Source: Metaphire vulgaris (taxonomy: Eukaryota; Annelida; Clitellata; Crassiclitellata; Megascolecidae). From it: a stretch of 64,000 bases of DNA. The DNA lies in contig CM030832.1 in the NCBI GenBank assembly GCA_018105865.1, positions 14,674,919 to 14,738,918 of the forward strand, written 5' to 3'. The notes under the pieces were generated by a model, which ran no database searches, was not told where the DNA came from, and saw nothing but the letters and a program-made list of their open reading frames with translations. This document shows positions 1-12,887 of this stretch, piece after piece; position 1 is the first letter of the stretch; each line of letters opens with the position of its first letter. The translations under genes were made by a program, and so were the position numbers.

Positions 1-133
1 AGACAACTTAATCTGAGTACAGAAAAGGCAAATTAAACCTAAGGAATGAATTTTTTTCAATGTAAAACTTATTGATGAAAGAATGCTATAATGTCTTTGG
101 ATAAGTTGCTATGAATACACACAAAACTTGTCA

Positions 134-1422
134 TCACATGTAAAGGATGTCGTAATGACCTGGTCTGTACAGTAAATAGAGCTGTGGATTTGAGCCATCT
201 GGAAAGTCATGATGGTTGATGGAAGATGCAGTTCCTCGATCCATGTACTCAATACGTACTGGTACTTGAGTTGTAGAGGTCAGTGAGATAATGTGAACAT
301 GATCGCTTTCTTTGCCCATTGGCTCTACCTCCTACAAATTAGAATGTAAAATGTAATTGATTCCTATAAATATATAGTTTCACATTTATTCATTTGGACC
401 GCTGTGATAAAAGGCAACATTTTCCCACAAGCTTGACAGTGCAACTACCAGTAAATATAGCCAAAGTGAAATATATTATAAGCTTTCAAGATGAAAGGTT
501 TAAGAAGAATACTCTGGATGCCTTGGGTAGTGAAAAAAAAGGGTGAAGTAAGAAACATGATATCAGAAAAAACTATTGAACAATGTTAAAAAGAAGCTGA
601 CATACTTTGGCTGTGCGTTTAGAAAGAGAAGGGGATTATCTGGAGAAGGAGATCATGCAAAGCACAACTCCAGGACCTAGAGTTCAAGGAAGGGTGAGGA
701 TCACACAGCTCGACAACATTCAAACCTGAAATGGGCTTTCAACATATCAAGCTGCGAGAGCAACTAATGATAGACAGCGATGGAATGACATAGTCCACAG
801 TGCGACCAACCCTCGGATGGTATTAAAGATGAAGAAGAAATATATATTAATATTGAACACTTCTTTTAAGCAGTGGCACTGCCACAGTATCTGATCCTAT
901 TGTAGGACAATACAAACAAAATTACCAGATGTTTTATTATGACTTAAAAATCAAGCTTAGATTCAAATGAAACTTGTATTAAATAATATAACAAATAATT
1001 TGTCCCATTAACAATTTTTTTCAGCTGAATCACAAATCAATGAGACCTGACTGCAGAAATCTTTGATTGTCCTATTTCCTTCCACAAAATTAGAGTAGAA
1101 TTCATTCTCCTTTTGAAGATGCCCAGAGACTAAAAGTCTGTTTAAGAACATAATGGCAATTAATATTGAATTATTACTATTCAATCATTGAATTCGACAA
1201 ATAATTTATTTTGACTAAAATTTCATTGACATTATACTTAAATGATGAAGTTAAATCACAGTGAGATAAATACTTGTTTATGACTAAAATTAGATGCATT
1301 GTTATTAGAAAACTAAAACACAAAACTTATAATATACAAAAAATAGCAATGTTCAGTCAATGAATGACAACTAATAACCATTGATTTGAAAGCCTTGTAA
1401 TTAAACTGCATCAAAGTGTCTG

Positions 1423-1509
<87 letters not shown>

Positions 1510-4500
1510 TACACACACAAACACATACACACACAGAGAAAATACCAAAGAAATTTGAACTCCACCAGTGTCAGACAGCATGTAATTTCTGACCCAGTCC
1601 AGCCCAAACCTTTGTCATTTACAAAATTGACAATTGATTCATTGTCCTACATGATTCATTTTTATATAGTCTAACAGCAAATAGAGCACTGCTTAAAAAT
1701 GTCAAACACTCTGCTTGGGTAAACCTCAAAAACAACCCAACACATAATATCATTAAATCCCTTAATGGGTTTCACAATTAAATCATTGGTAACTACATGA
1801 TATTTATAGTTTTATTTCAGAGTTTTTCCGTTGATGGCTCACCTGAGATAAACAACAATGTAGTCAGAATAACCTTGGTCATTGAAGGCATTAGACAGAT
1901 CTTCCACTGAGCACCCATCACCAACTTTATCCAAAACTTCCATAAACTTTGACAACAGAAAACAATGCAATATAAGAATTAGCAAATAGTGAACATGCTC
2001 ATAAATTGTACTACTGCTAAACGTGGGCATTTATAAATATAGTTAATTATTAAAATTAATCTGGAATAAAGACAAATTAATTTAGTGCCACACTGAAGCA
2101 ACCATTCAAATTTCAGACACTAACTATATTTCAGAAAAAATTACCTCCATTAAATAGAATAATATATTCAACTATTTACCGGTAATAAAGGTTTTGCTCT
2201 AGGCTAAATTTAACATACAGGATGCAATAAAAGTCTTTGTCAATTGTCAAACCCAATCATCTGATGAAAATTTCATAACAAAACTAAGACTAAATTATGA
2301 CTTAAATGTTCTGAGATTTCATTTGATAACTCTTCATCATAATCTTTATTGGAAGCCCTTTCTCAAATATTTTCTTGCATTCAATCAATCATAGATGGAC
2401 TCCAGCAAATTCCTTCTAAGCCCAGTTAAATTCGAATTTCTACATTCAGGAACCAAGCCTCAATCCAAGAAATTTGAACCTATCACCTCTATTGAACTTG
2501 GCTATCTATCTCTGTAGATACTTCTGTATGGGATCTTGGAGTAGGCCTAATGTTTGATTCTATCCTTTCTTTTGCCATTCATAAAAATAATATCTGCAAA
2601 TTAGCATATTGCCATCTTCATGACTTATATCACATTAGAACATTTCTTGATGAACCTGTGCCAATGCTCTTGGCCAAAGCCCTAGAGTCTAGTTGTCTCG
2701 ACTGTTGCAACTTGCTTCTTTTTGGCATATCCAAATCCAAATTTGATAAACTCCAAAGAGTTCAAAATTCACTGTCACAGGTAGTCTCAAAAACCCTAAA
2801 ATTGGAGCACATAACAGTAGTTTGTATGAGTTTCCACTGGCTTCCCACTAAAGAGAGAATATACAGTACTTCAAAATCTGCCTCTTTATATATAAAGCTC
2901 TTTATTGATCCTAGCTATCTTTCAACACCCTCTGCACAAACAAATACTCAACTCAATTCTCAACGGCAGCAACTCTTACACTACTGTATCTCAAACATTT
3001 CTTGGTGCCTGTGCTTTCTCAGTTTATACCCCATGCTCTGAAACTTGTGACGTAAGCAAACGAGTTCTGCAACTGCAAATTCAATACCAAAATTACAACA
3101 GAACTGAAATTCCGTCTTTTTACTTGGCCTGGATTCGACTCAGATCTTGTGTTATTAAGATTTTGTGTGATAGATAGCCTGGGGTGGAGCCCGTACTGGG
3201 CCAGGTGCCTTGGTATGGGCCTCGAGGTATGGGCTATGGGCGCAAAATGTATGGGCTGCGGGCCTTGTAAAGGCCGGGTGCTAACAATATTTATTTAACA
3301 AAATATCAATGTTTTATTAACAATTACACAATAGCTATGCAAATGTCAGGAGCATGAGCTGTTACCCATGTTATAAAAGTAGAGGATCGAAAATATTCAT
3401 CCTTAGCAACTCTTGCTCAAAAACCTCTGCGCACCATATTTCTTACCCATGTACTAAAAGGTATAAATAGAGGCGAGTTGATACACCTATCCTCAGTGTG
3501 TTAACTCCTATCCCAAACCTAAATTCAAGTCGAGAGTTAACATAATAAATTCAAGTTTATATTTCTTTAGTCTTGCCTTTTCCCTCCTTTTCCTAACAGC
3601 AACAAAATATTAAAGTTTTATTGAAAATTATACAATAGCTACAACTCAGCTGTAATAAAAATTGTAATTAGGGAACAGTTAAGAAAATAATTTTTAAAAA
3701 TGTAATTAATGAAAATATTTGAGTTTGAGTTTACAGATGAACATTGTATTCAATATCGTGTTAGCAGATTATACTTTTATGAAACTAGTTTTCGTTCGCC
3801 CATATCTCGGGCCGGCCTGCAAGGTACGGGCTTCGGGCGGGCCTCAAAGTACGGGCAACGGTCTCGGCCTCCACCCCAGAAGATAGCACAAGAAATTTCT
3901 GCACTGAATTGACACAGATCTCTCACTAATAGAACTTTGCAAACTGACCACAGAGTGGAAGTCTTCAATTGTAAACTGTGGAAAGCCAAGAGTCACCAGT
4001 TCATCTTTGCTCTTCTCTGCCAATGGCCTGAACCTAAGAATAGAATGCACTTAACAATCAAAATCCTATCTTTGTAAATAGCTTAATGCCTTTCGTCATA
4101 TCCAAAGCTGGTTCACCTGGACCCAGGCTTAATTCATTGAGAAAAAAATCTTCTGGCCAGAAAGCAAATGTTTCACTTGTCTAAACATTTCTTCATTCAC
4201 AAACCAATTAAAAGAAAAGTTTTCCCATGCCCGGATTCGAGCATCAGGGCTTGTGCTGATCTCTAGTCACTTTGGCATACAGCGACACAGGTGGCATAAA
4301 TCTTAACTTAGAGTAGGTTGCCAGCCAAATGTCTAGGACTCTAGGCCCACACTTTACTCCTCAGCAAATGCCGCTCCTCAATTTTATGTTATAACCGCAC
4401 TCTAGTGAGTATGGCTGAGTCGACCTTAGAGGCTCCTATGGGAGTTGAATCCATTGTCAGTGTGTAGGCCCAACGTGCAACCATTTCTGCCATCTTCCCG

Positions 4501-7500
4501 CCCCAATTAAAAATACTATAAAGCATTTAAAGTAAAGTATATATATAAATATACATACATTTTTATAATTTTATATATAAGCAAATAATTATGAAATTGA
4601 ACACAAGCCAACAGATAGCATGGTGCAGTTCAAATACCTATTGAATTCATTTTTATCGTGAAGAAGTCGTTCCATGTAGGCAAACCCAAATGCACGATAG
4701 AAGCAATTTCCATCTCCACGCGTTCGTCGTTGAAAGGAATAATTTTCTTGCAGCTTCTAATTATGAACACCAGCAACAGAATTATTGAGTTTTCACACAC
4801 ACACAAAACAGACCTTTATTTTTCACAACAGCCCATGTCTACAGCAGGTGAATACCAATCAAAGCCTGTTTGACTCTAGATATCCATCTTATAATGCTAC
4901 AAAAAACCTGAACTCAAAATCAACAGTCCAAAGGAAATCTGTGCATTAGAGCGCAATGAACAGCACCGGCAGCCGGTCCTAGACATCACTGGAGTGAAGG
5001 ACAGCACGTGAACTTCAAATTTCCTGACGGCTGATGATAGGCAAAGAATTTGTAAAAGGAGTAGAATGTGGAACACTTTTAAACATAGGGAAAACTGAAG
5101 CTTTGCAATCACATTATACATCTATGCCAACTGCATTTTGAAAGGCAGTGTCTCTCTGTCTTATTTATCTATATTTAAGTGGTTGATGAACATTGTTAGT
5201 TTCTTTTATATTCATTCAAGTCAAAAAACAAAAAGGAAAAATAACATTACCTTGATTTTTTCCTGATAAACAACATCTCCATCAAATTCCTTCATTAAAA
5301 CACTTAAACCTTCTTTGTTTCCAATCAAAGGTTGAGATTCAATAATCTAGCAAAATTGTAGCAACAATTGCATGATAGATCTCTGCATAAATGAAATATA
5401 TTCAAGTCAAACACATCTAAGTAAACAACCAAACAGTTTCATCATTGCACCAACTTACCTACCTGCCCTGAAATGAATCCAATTTCACATGCAATCATAA
5501 TTTACTTTGGGTAAAAGAGACACATTGAGACAATTTTTGCAGATCAGATCATCAGTGTAACTCATGCACAAATGACTTGAAAAACCTCACTCATCAGTGC
5601 AAACAACACACTCAGTCAGCTAATCCAAAGGTGTAAGAAAAAACCTTGTACAAATATTCACTAATGTCATCTCAATTCATAAGAAAATTTATTATTGATA
5701 ACACTTTAAAGTTTTTTTTAAACTTGAAAATTGTCAAAACTCACTTCATTTTCAATCTGTCGCTGTTGCTGCATGATTGCTTCATCATAATTCACATCTG
5801 AAAAATCACAAAGTTTCAGTATGATAAGCAATGTCAATAAGGTTGTTGGCAATATATAAAAAGTCATTACAATAGCAATATTTTCATTCCAATTCAACTT
5901 ACAGTAACACCTTCAGAAAAACCCTAATGCCTCAGTGTTCTGCTATGTATATTTGTATAAAGCAAAGTACCGGTAATCATATCCACATCACTTCCCATTA
6001 ATTTATAATTAATTTGGCTATTGTTAGTTTGCTCCAACTTCTATAGCACCACTACCATAATGAACATGTATTGTAGCAAACTAACTGCAACAACACAGTT
6101 CAGTAACAATGACCTCTAAAATATATTGAATTTCAAATCTTAAACCTCAAAGATCATTGTGGCTTAAACTATAAGAATATGTAAATCAGTTTTTAGTGAC
6201 AATGTAAACATGTAAAATGATGAGGCTTTTGACAAGAAGTCTTGCCAGGCAAAGCTTTGGAAATTTGATTGACTGACCAGAAATGCACTTCACTTTAAGC
6301 ATAGGATCAATTTTATGACAGATAATAAATGTTAATAATAGCATTTAGCAGGGGTTCTTAACCAGTGGTACCAGCACCAATTAGGGGTGTGCGAAGGCAT
6401 TCTTGGTGGCGTGAGGAACAGCATAACAATTACAGTTCTTTTTGTATTCACTGCACCTTTGTTAAACATTTGGATTTCTATGAAATAACAAAATGATGAC
6501 TCGCATGAATCATATGGCTGCCATCATGGCAGGGTTCCTGCTCAGGCAGACAGGGGCGCAAACATGGCTTTGTCCCTTGTGTCCTGACACGGGTGTTTTT
6601 GGGATGCTCGTGTCCCTATGGGCGTGGACACGGGTGTTTTTTGGCTATGAAATAACAAAAACCATGGTTTATTTTATTGCCAAAAGTCAAAAAAGGTCAT
6701 CACTACTCTTAAGCAATGCTAAGTCAAAAAAGCAAAAATGCCAACATTACACTTAAGTAATTTTAAGTTTAAAAAAGTCAAAAAAGCAAAGAAAGGGCAT
6801 CACCTGAGAAAAAATTAGGTTACGGCCGTTTTTATGACCAGGTTTGCGCCCATGCTTGCAGAATGAACTATCTTCTCACGAATATCATTACCAGCATCTG
6901 AAGCATTTTGTGGATGGCCAGGTGTAAGATGCACTTTGAAGTCTGAAGGTTTAAGATAAAATATGATGAGCAGTGGTCAGTGGCGTCATTTCACACTTTT
7001 CTTGGGGGGGGGGACGAGAAATTTTGTAAAATTTAAAATTTTCTTTTCAATTTTTTTAAATTTTTCGACTTGACGAGTTTCCAAAAAAGTTGACGACCTT
7101 TTTTTTTGCTCGTCAGTCCTTTTTTACGATTAGTTACTTCAGGTTGCTCGACATCAAGCACTCCTTTAGGGCTTTAGGGGCTGCTGACCTTTTTTGCCCC
7201 CCCCAACGCATACGATGTCCCTGTTTTTGTTTTTTGTTGCACATTAATACATTATAAATTAATATTTTCATTTCCTTGGGGGCCACGGCCCCCCTCCAGC
7301 CACCCCCCCCCAAATGACGCCTCTGGCAGTGGTAGGATTCTTGCCTTCCAACTGGAGGGTAGTGGGTTCGAAACTGACCTTAACAACTGTATAGTGACTT
7401 TGGGCAAGTTGTTCACTCATCATCTGCTCCGCACCTACGATTCTCACTATCAACAATGTAGTAATAATAATAGCAATATGGATTTACATACATAAGAATG

Positions 7501-10500
7501 ATAAGAGAAAGAAAAGGTGGTCAGAAGTCTCAGTGCGTCTGTAATGAGAAACTTAAACCCTCAAATTTCAAAGACAACTTTGGACTTTTCATCATCATCA
7601 TCCCTCAGCTCATTTCAAAGACACAAAACTTTTCCATTTATCTTTTTCCGTTGTTAATCTCATTCCATCTATTAATTTGATATCTTTCAAAGTCTTCTTT
7701 GATGTTATCCATCCACTTTTTCCTGGTCTTCCTCTTCCCTCTTTTTCCTTCTTTGTATGTGTAGTGCTTTATACAAAACTGTTCATTCTATTTACATGTC
7801 CATACCATCTAAGTCTTCTTCTTCTGATTTTATCTATTATTGTCTCTTTCATTCCCAGTCTTTCCTGATGTCTTCATTTCTTATTCTTTGTAATTTACTT
7901 ACTCCCAATATCTTTCTCAAACAACTCATTTCTGCCACCAATAGTCTGTTTTCATCTGCTCTTTTAAAAACGTTTCTGATCCATAAAGCATTTGTGGAAC
8001 AATGATAGTGTTGTATATTTGAATTTTTGTGTTGATCTTTATTTCTTTAGCTGTCAAGTCTTCCCATTGTCTGTAATCCTTTTGCTGCTCTCTTTTTAAT
8101 ATCTTGTTTGTCTTCCATCGCTTGATATTTCTCCTCCCACATATGAAATTCTTTACTTGTTCGATGTTATTTCCTTCTACTGATATGTGTATCATTTTCT
8201 CTCTTTTTGTTTTTCTTTAGTTTTTGCTGGATTAAAGAGTCCAAAAGCCTTTCTAAACCTCTAGCACTCTCCGCTAGTAAGCTTACATCGTCTGCAAATT
8301 AAGGTTTGATATATTTTCTCCACTACAATTCACTCCAATGTTTAGATTCTCAGTTGCTATTTTAAAGATTACTTCTAGAATTATTATAAAGAGAGATGGA
8401 GATAGCACGCATCCCTGTCTATTCCCGGACTTTGGACTTTTACATCCACAAAATGCTTCAGATATTGGCGATTATATAAATCAGACAAAACCTTGGTTGG
8501 AAGCTACTTACAAAGTTGCACACTCGTAAATAAAAACATAGGAAGCCCCTCATGATTGGAGAGACTGCAATCAAGCCTTGTATAGTTGGAATGACTCAGA
8601 ATTGTTAGGTTTTTCTGTTGTAAAGAACACTGAAGGAAATTAAATATGCTTCACTTATTTTGCAATATAGGTCAAACACAGTGCCACCTATGTGACCTAC
8701 AACTGGTCATTTGACAATATGTTAAACTTAGATATAAACAAATAAACTTTTAAAAATCAATAATGTGGTAATTGGTCGATTGCTTGGGGCCGATAATTGG
8801 CCGGAGATACAATCGGTGCACCTCTACTAAATTGTTGCCAGAATGGGTGATATATAATATAGTGTGATATCCATGAGTTATTGCAGCTGATTAATCAATA
8901 TTATGTTGCCTATGGTAATTTTCAATGTGTCTATTTTTAGACTGGCTGCCAACAATGTTCCCTCTAAATTTTGTTGAGTGTGCGCGGAAAAGTATAGTGC
9001 CTGAGCGGCACACTTTCATGCCTGAGCACCTGAATTGTTTCACAGATGTCAGCCAAGACAAAACACAACAAAACCAGTGTTTTTTGAAACTCAAAATCAC
9101 TGCGCGGTGGCTGGAAATTGCTGCGCTGCGTTTTCCTGTCATGTGCGCGGCCGCGCAGGCGCGCAGCTTAGAGGGAACATTGGCTGCCAAGGCGACGTCT
9201 CCATAAAAGTCCAGAAGGTCTAAAATTCTAAATGCTCAGCAACCTTTGAAGTTTATTTGGCCAAGATCAATATTTCAGTGTCACAAACTTTGCGGGTAGA
9301 CTCTGAGATGGGCGCCTCCGAAAGTAGTCTGTAAAAGCCGAAAAAGTTCCAATGATAGCTGTACAAAGACATTGAGATAAAGTGTATCTGGTCAAAACTA
9401 AAAAAATTATGTAGTACCCTTCTGTAGTTGATTAAAAATCAGAGTTGTAATAGAGGTTTTAAAGACTTTACAAAGCCCCACATGTTAGGAGGCCCATACT
9501 GATAATAAATAATAAGTGATAATAAATGAGAATCTCTCAAATCCCACTGATCTGTCTTGTGGTGGAATTCATTACCAATATCACTTTGTATAACTAAGAA
9601 TTTATCATCCTTCAGATCTGGTCTTAAAACATACCTGTTTGACTTGGCTTATCACCCTTAGATTGCTTCCCCACTGTTCTGACTGATCTTCCACACTGAC
9701 CTGGCTCTAATTCTATTTGGATTTGGTGCGTCATCGGCTGATGCCCTGGGCATTATGATAGTGGCATCATAGAAGTTTATTGATTGATTGATATTTGACT
9801 GCAGTAGATCAAAAATTAGAGTTATAGTAGTGTCAGAGTTATAGTAGTGGTTTTAAAGGTTTTACAAAGCCCCACATTTAAAGGTTTTACAAAGCCCCAC
9901 ATGCTAGGAGGCGTTCTACTACAGTTGATTAAAATCAGATTTATATTAGAAGTTTTGAAGGTGTTACATCTCATTTAATTTATTCAAATGTAGGAGGTCG
10001 CTCCAACAAATGTGTTTGTATGCGCATGTTTGGGTGAGGGCCAGCTTCATATATATCTACAGGGTGTAAAAGTGAAAAGGGCACCCCTTTATGATATTTA
10101 ATATCTCGGCTGCGTGTATAGCGATTTCAATGAAATTTATAGGCCATATACCTGAGAATGTTTCTGATGTAATTGCCAAATTTCATGCTGATATCTTTAG
10201 TGTTTGCTGAAATATGGCCAAAAAACTAAAGAGACCCACATTTTGAAATTTTTTTTGACAACAGAACAGAATATAACGTCATAAGAAAATGTATCATTTT
10301 TACTCTAAAAATAGCGTTGTTTTCAGGGAGAGTCTTACAGTCGCGACGTTATATTCCAATGTCAATTTCAAAATGTGCTGGTCATTTAACTTTTTTTGGC
10401 CATATTTCAGACCAAGCACTAAAGATATCAGCATGACATTTGGCAACTACATCAGAAGTTGTTGGGAAATCTAGCAGTGGGGATATTGTCACGTGCGCCT

Positions 10501-11249
10501 ATCATGATTGGCCGCGCCAGCCAATGGCGCTCTGCACGTTACAGCAGCGGGAGGGATGCACGGTCATCGACAGACGTTGAACCAGCGACACGCCTGAGGG
10601 TACTGTTGATTCCAAACATTCCTTGGGAAATGTAGCAGTGGGGGGATATTGTCGTGCGCCTATCATGATTGACATATGGGCCTATAAAATTCATTGAAAT
10701 CGCTCTTTTAAAGTATAAAGCTATACTTTACACTCACCCCAGATACCCAGCCAGGAGAATGGAAGCGTTTCCGGTCCCAAGATATTAAATATCATAAACT
10801 GCTTGCGTGGGTCGGGACAGACCTACGAACTTTTCACTTTTTTACACCCTGTATGGCTCCATATCCATTTCGATAGCTCTGGGCACGCGCGGACTGATAC
10901 TCGGGTGAGGCATGCGCGGACTGATACACGGGACGGATTGATACATTGTTTTCATTACATGAGGCGCCCGTCTCAGGGACCACCACTTCGCGAAATTAAC
11001 AATAAACAACAGGGTCAACAGGCCCTGTGTATTTGACAAATTCAGTTGTGCTGGTGAGAATAGTGTTAAACAGTATAACAATTATATAAAAGTGAGTGAG
11101 CTAAGTAAACCTTCAGCTGATTTCCTTTGCGCAAGAAGCCTCGGTCAAACACAAATAAATCAACTGATTTCAGACTTTACATTTCTTTCAATTAAATCAG
11201 TCAAATTACCTGGATTATAGCGAAATTCTTCGTTCTTGTCATTTTCCAT
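134..11249 (-). CDS. OTUB1: Otubain (OTUB1-type ubiquitin thioesterase), complete, 8 coding exons
   Basis: Cytosolic OTU-family cysteine protease that cleaves (mostly Lys48-linked) ubiquitin chains and, in the OTUB1 family, inhibits some E2 enzymes. Coding exons in transcript order: 11210-11249, 5745-5797, 5251-5346, 4638-4756, 3949-4033, 1843-1946, 1047-1137, 134-331. All seven introns are GT-AG and every phase fits, giving 261 residues (human OTUB1 is 271). The start is the only ATG before the YDEAIM block; TGA or other stops close other frames. Catalytic residues are visible: Asp78 and Cys81 in GDGNCFYRAFGF and His255 in RPGHYDILY. EYMDRG and KESDHVHI are also conserved. A Gly precedes the DGNC motif where human has Pro. 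The first intron is about 5.4 kb and packed with repeats. OTUB2 is less likely because of the N-terminal YDEAIM segment. Similarity is judged by eye; the exon model is read directly from the sequence. Confidence 0.95.
1426..1507. repeat. (TA)n microsatellite
   Basis: Pure TA run of about 80 bp in an otubain intron. Confidence 0.97.
2440..3130 (+). mobile_element. Degenerate non-LTR retrotransposon, reverse transcriptase C-terminal part
   Basis: The plus-strand translation contains LDCCNLLLFGIS, KLQRVQNSLSQVVSKT and SFHWLPTKERI, the classic block following the RT domain of CR1/Rex-like LINEs (usual form: LDYCNSLLYG, LQRVQNSAARL, LHWLPV.ERI). Several stops and frameshifts show it is dead. It lies in an otubain intron, opposite in orientation to the gene. 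The exact clade cannot be decided from this fragment. Confidence 0.8.
3179..3879. mobile_element. hAT-like non-autonomous element (701 bp) with 8-bp duplication
   Basis: Ends CTGGGGTGGAG... and ...CTCCACCCCAG form imperfect terminal inverted repeats. Flanks are TAGATAGC (left) and AAGATAGC (right), an 8-bp duplication matching at 7 of 8. Both ends carry GGGC-rich stretches (TACGGGC, TATGGGC). It sits 69 bp downstream, in transcript direction, of the otubain exon at 3949-4033. No transposase is visible. Confidence 0.75.
6349..6430. mobile_element. End of a hAT-like element (CAGGGGTTCTTAACC)
   Basis: The word CAGGGGTTCTTAACCAGTGG is a typical hAT terminal inverted repeat of the Charlie type. 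The matching second end was not found nearby, so only a fragment is claimed. Confidence 0.5.
6551..6854. mobile_element. hAT-like MITE, 304 bp
   Basis: Terminal repeats CAGGGGCGCAAAC at the left and GTTTGCGCCCATG at the right. Flanks CAGGCAGA and CTTGCAGA agree at 6 of 8 positions. The inside carries several copies of AAGTCAAAAAAGCAAA and AAAAAAGGTCATCAC, variants of an internal motif seen in many other elements of this window. Confidence 0.6.
6955..7480 (+). mobile_element. tRNA-Gly-like SINE, interrupted by a hAT MITE
   Basis: After 7325 the sequence reads like the tRNA-Gly promoter half: A-box GCAGTGGTAGGATTC, anticodon-like TCC near 7350 and B-box GGGTTCGAAAC. It continues with TGACTTTGGGCAAGTTG, like the CORE-SINE/L2-type tail, and ends in GTAGTAATAATAATAG. 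The head was split by the MITE at 6978-7325, which duplicated GCAGTGGT. Confidence 0.7.
6978..7325. mobile_element. hAT MITE (348 bp) with perfect 8-bp duplication GCAGTGGT
   Basis: Terminal repeats CAGTGGCGTCATTT at the left and AAATGACGCCTCTG at the right, flanked on both sides by GCAGTGGT. The duplicated bases are the A-box of a tRNA-Gly-like SINE. Inside are poly-T stretches and GACGACCTTTTTTTTTGC followed by TCGTCAG. Another left end of this family, without a right end, is at about 21023. Confidence 0.9.
7520..8420 (-). mobile_element. Degenerate LINE, reverse transcriptase fragment
   Basis: On the minus strand the region near 8340-8410 gives QGCVLSPSLF...EVIF, the RT block that precedes the catalytic motif, and 7926-8195 gives IYNTIIVPQMLYGSET, the block that follows it (usual form YNTLVVPTLLYGSETW). 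Frameshifts and stops are frequent. It lies in the first otubain intron. Confidence 0.7.
8953..9182. mobile_element. hAT MITE (230 bp), CAATGTTCCCTCTAA ends, perfect duplication GCTGCCAA
   Basis: Left end CAATGTTCCCTCTAA, right end TTAGAGGGAACATTG, and an exact 8-bp direct repeat GCTGCCAA on both sides. The interior is rich in CGCG. A fragment with the same left end is at 24111 in a heparanase intron. Confidence 0.9.
9530..9800 (+). mobile_element. LINE 3' end with (TTGA)n tail
   Basis: Plus strand encodes a WNSLP-like end (GTGGAATTCATTACC, then SSFRSGLKTYLFDLAYH), followed by a short untranslated tail ending in TTATTGATTGATTGAT. This is the usual 3' end of CR1/L2-type LINEs with a microsatellite tail. 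Confidence 0.65.
10060..10851. mobile_element. Fold-back DNA element with TA target duplication (Tc1/mariner-like)
   Basis: Left end CAGGGTGTAAAAGTGAAAAG; right end CTTTTCACTTTTTTACACCCTG; both flanked by TA. The inverted arms run inward for well over 100 bp: near 10080 and 10785 (GATATTTAATATC / GATATTAAATATC) and near 10200 and 10410 (GAAATATGGCCAAAAAA / TTTTTTTGGCCATATTTC). A roughly 160-bp insert with direct repeats (10461-10512 and 10622-10672) interrupts the right arm. Confidence 0.7.
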
Positions 11250-11840
11250 TGTTGCAACCTAATAGTTGTTTAGTCTTAATTTTTTTATCACAACAGAACA
11301 GATATTGTAAGAGGATTTTACTTCCAACCACTGATCTATGAACACTGACCGATAAACGGCAGTTACCGCACAGCCACATTTCTGGCCATCTGTCTTTTGG
11401 ATAGTGCTGTTACGGTTAACCGAACAGAAACTGCGGTTTTTTGGTTAAAACCGAACCTACAGTAACTATAGCCAGGGAGGGAGTCTTACAGACTCCCTGC
11501 TACAGCTTATGCGGTGTAATTATTTTATAAAGTTATTAATTTTCTCAAAAATTTCTATGTTTATTCACTTATTGTGCTGATCATATAACTAATGTTAATA
11601 AACTTGATATAAGTGCAACTAATCAACTGAGTGACTGAATTATATCAGCCCAAGGGCCACCCAAATTTAATGTACACACTAGTCATATTTTCAGACCACT
11701 TCCCATGTTGACCCGTACATTTTTTGACTTACTCTCGTATGTGTACAAACAAATTGGCTTCTCTGCCTGCCACCACCTGTTTGAAAATTTAATTTTTAGC
11801 CATGGTCACAAGGATACAGTGGACTAAAGTTGTCATAACT

Positions 11841-12150
11841 AAGAAATGTGGGAAATGTGTTTCGAGTGCAAATGTGTGAACAATTCTCGTGACCCATTGC
11901 CTACCCGTGAGAATGTACCGGTAATTGTGTCCAGGGTGCGATTTGTGACCTGGAGCAGTGGGAGCGGGGGGATATGTCGAACTTGGGGGAATGTAGTTGT
12001 TGGGAAATGTAAGCAGTGGGGATCCAACTTCCTCTTAGTGGTGGAGGATGATAGCAGTAGCCACCAGGGGATGCAGTTGGGCAGTCAGGGGGAAGATTCC
12101 CCATTCCCCGTACAAATCGCACCTGATTGTGTTCAAATCTAATGCGTGTG
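11841..12150. other. Unassigned repeat-like segment
   Basis: Contains TTGTTGGGAAATGTAAGCAGTGGG at about 11998, similar to the direct repeats inside the element at 10461-10672. The openness of two reading frames here looks accidental. No family assigned. Confidence 0.3.
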
Positions 12151-12211
12151 ATTTCAACCAGTCTTGTGCCAGCTAGAGTGCTTGTTTTTACTTGTTGCTA
12201 GGCAACTAAAG

Positions 12212-12212
<1 letters not shown>

Positions 12213-12291
<79 letters not shown>
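12213..12291. repeat. (TA)n microsatellite
   Basis: Pure TA run between the otubain and kelch genes. Confidence 0.97.
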
Positions 12292-12294
<3 letters not shown>

Positions 12295-12493
12295 TGCATA
12301 TGTACCCATTCAGTCATTCAGTCAAGGCCCCTCCCCATATGCAAATTCTCACAAATCCAATGGCCCCTTCCCCTCAATGCATGTGCATAATATATGGATG
12401 GCCCTAAACTTAAGAAATTAAGTCAAAAGACAGTATATTAAAACAAGTACAATATTTTGTATATTGTAGTTCTACCTAGGGCTTAATAGCTAA

Positions 12494-12887
12494 GGGGCTG
12501 TCAATTAATTATGTCAACAAGTTTTGACCCCTTCCCCCTTGTCAACAACTGCCAACTTTCAGTGACCCCTATAATTATGGTAAAAACTTGTGACCCCCCA
12601 TTAAGACCAGTGATGGGTCCCCTAAAAAGTTTATTTTTGCAGCGATGTGACCTTTTTCCCTTTCTTTTGTTCATCAAGTGTCATAATGTGGTGGTGGTGA
12701 CTTTTTTGCTTGTCAGGCTTTTTTCCATTGTAATAAATAGTATTCCATGACATTTCCTATTTTTTATCATTTGTAAAAAAATGAAATTATTGATGTCAAC
12801 TTCTCTTGACCCCTTCCCCTGTGAACAACTGTCAAACTTTTTCAAGCCCCCCCATAATTTGTGCTGACGTAATTAATGGACAGCCCC
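12494..12887. mobile_element. PIF/Harbinger-like MITE (394 bp) with TAA duplication
   Basis: Imperfect terminal repeats of about 25 bp begin GGGGCTGTCAATTAATTA at the left and end TAATTAATGGACAGCCCC at the right. Three-base flanks TAA on both sides fit the TWA preference of PIF/Harbinger. Inside is GACTTTTTTGCTTGTCAG, the motif shared with hAT elements here. Related ends occur at about 39661 and 44455. Confidence 0.7.
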
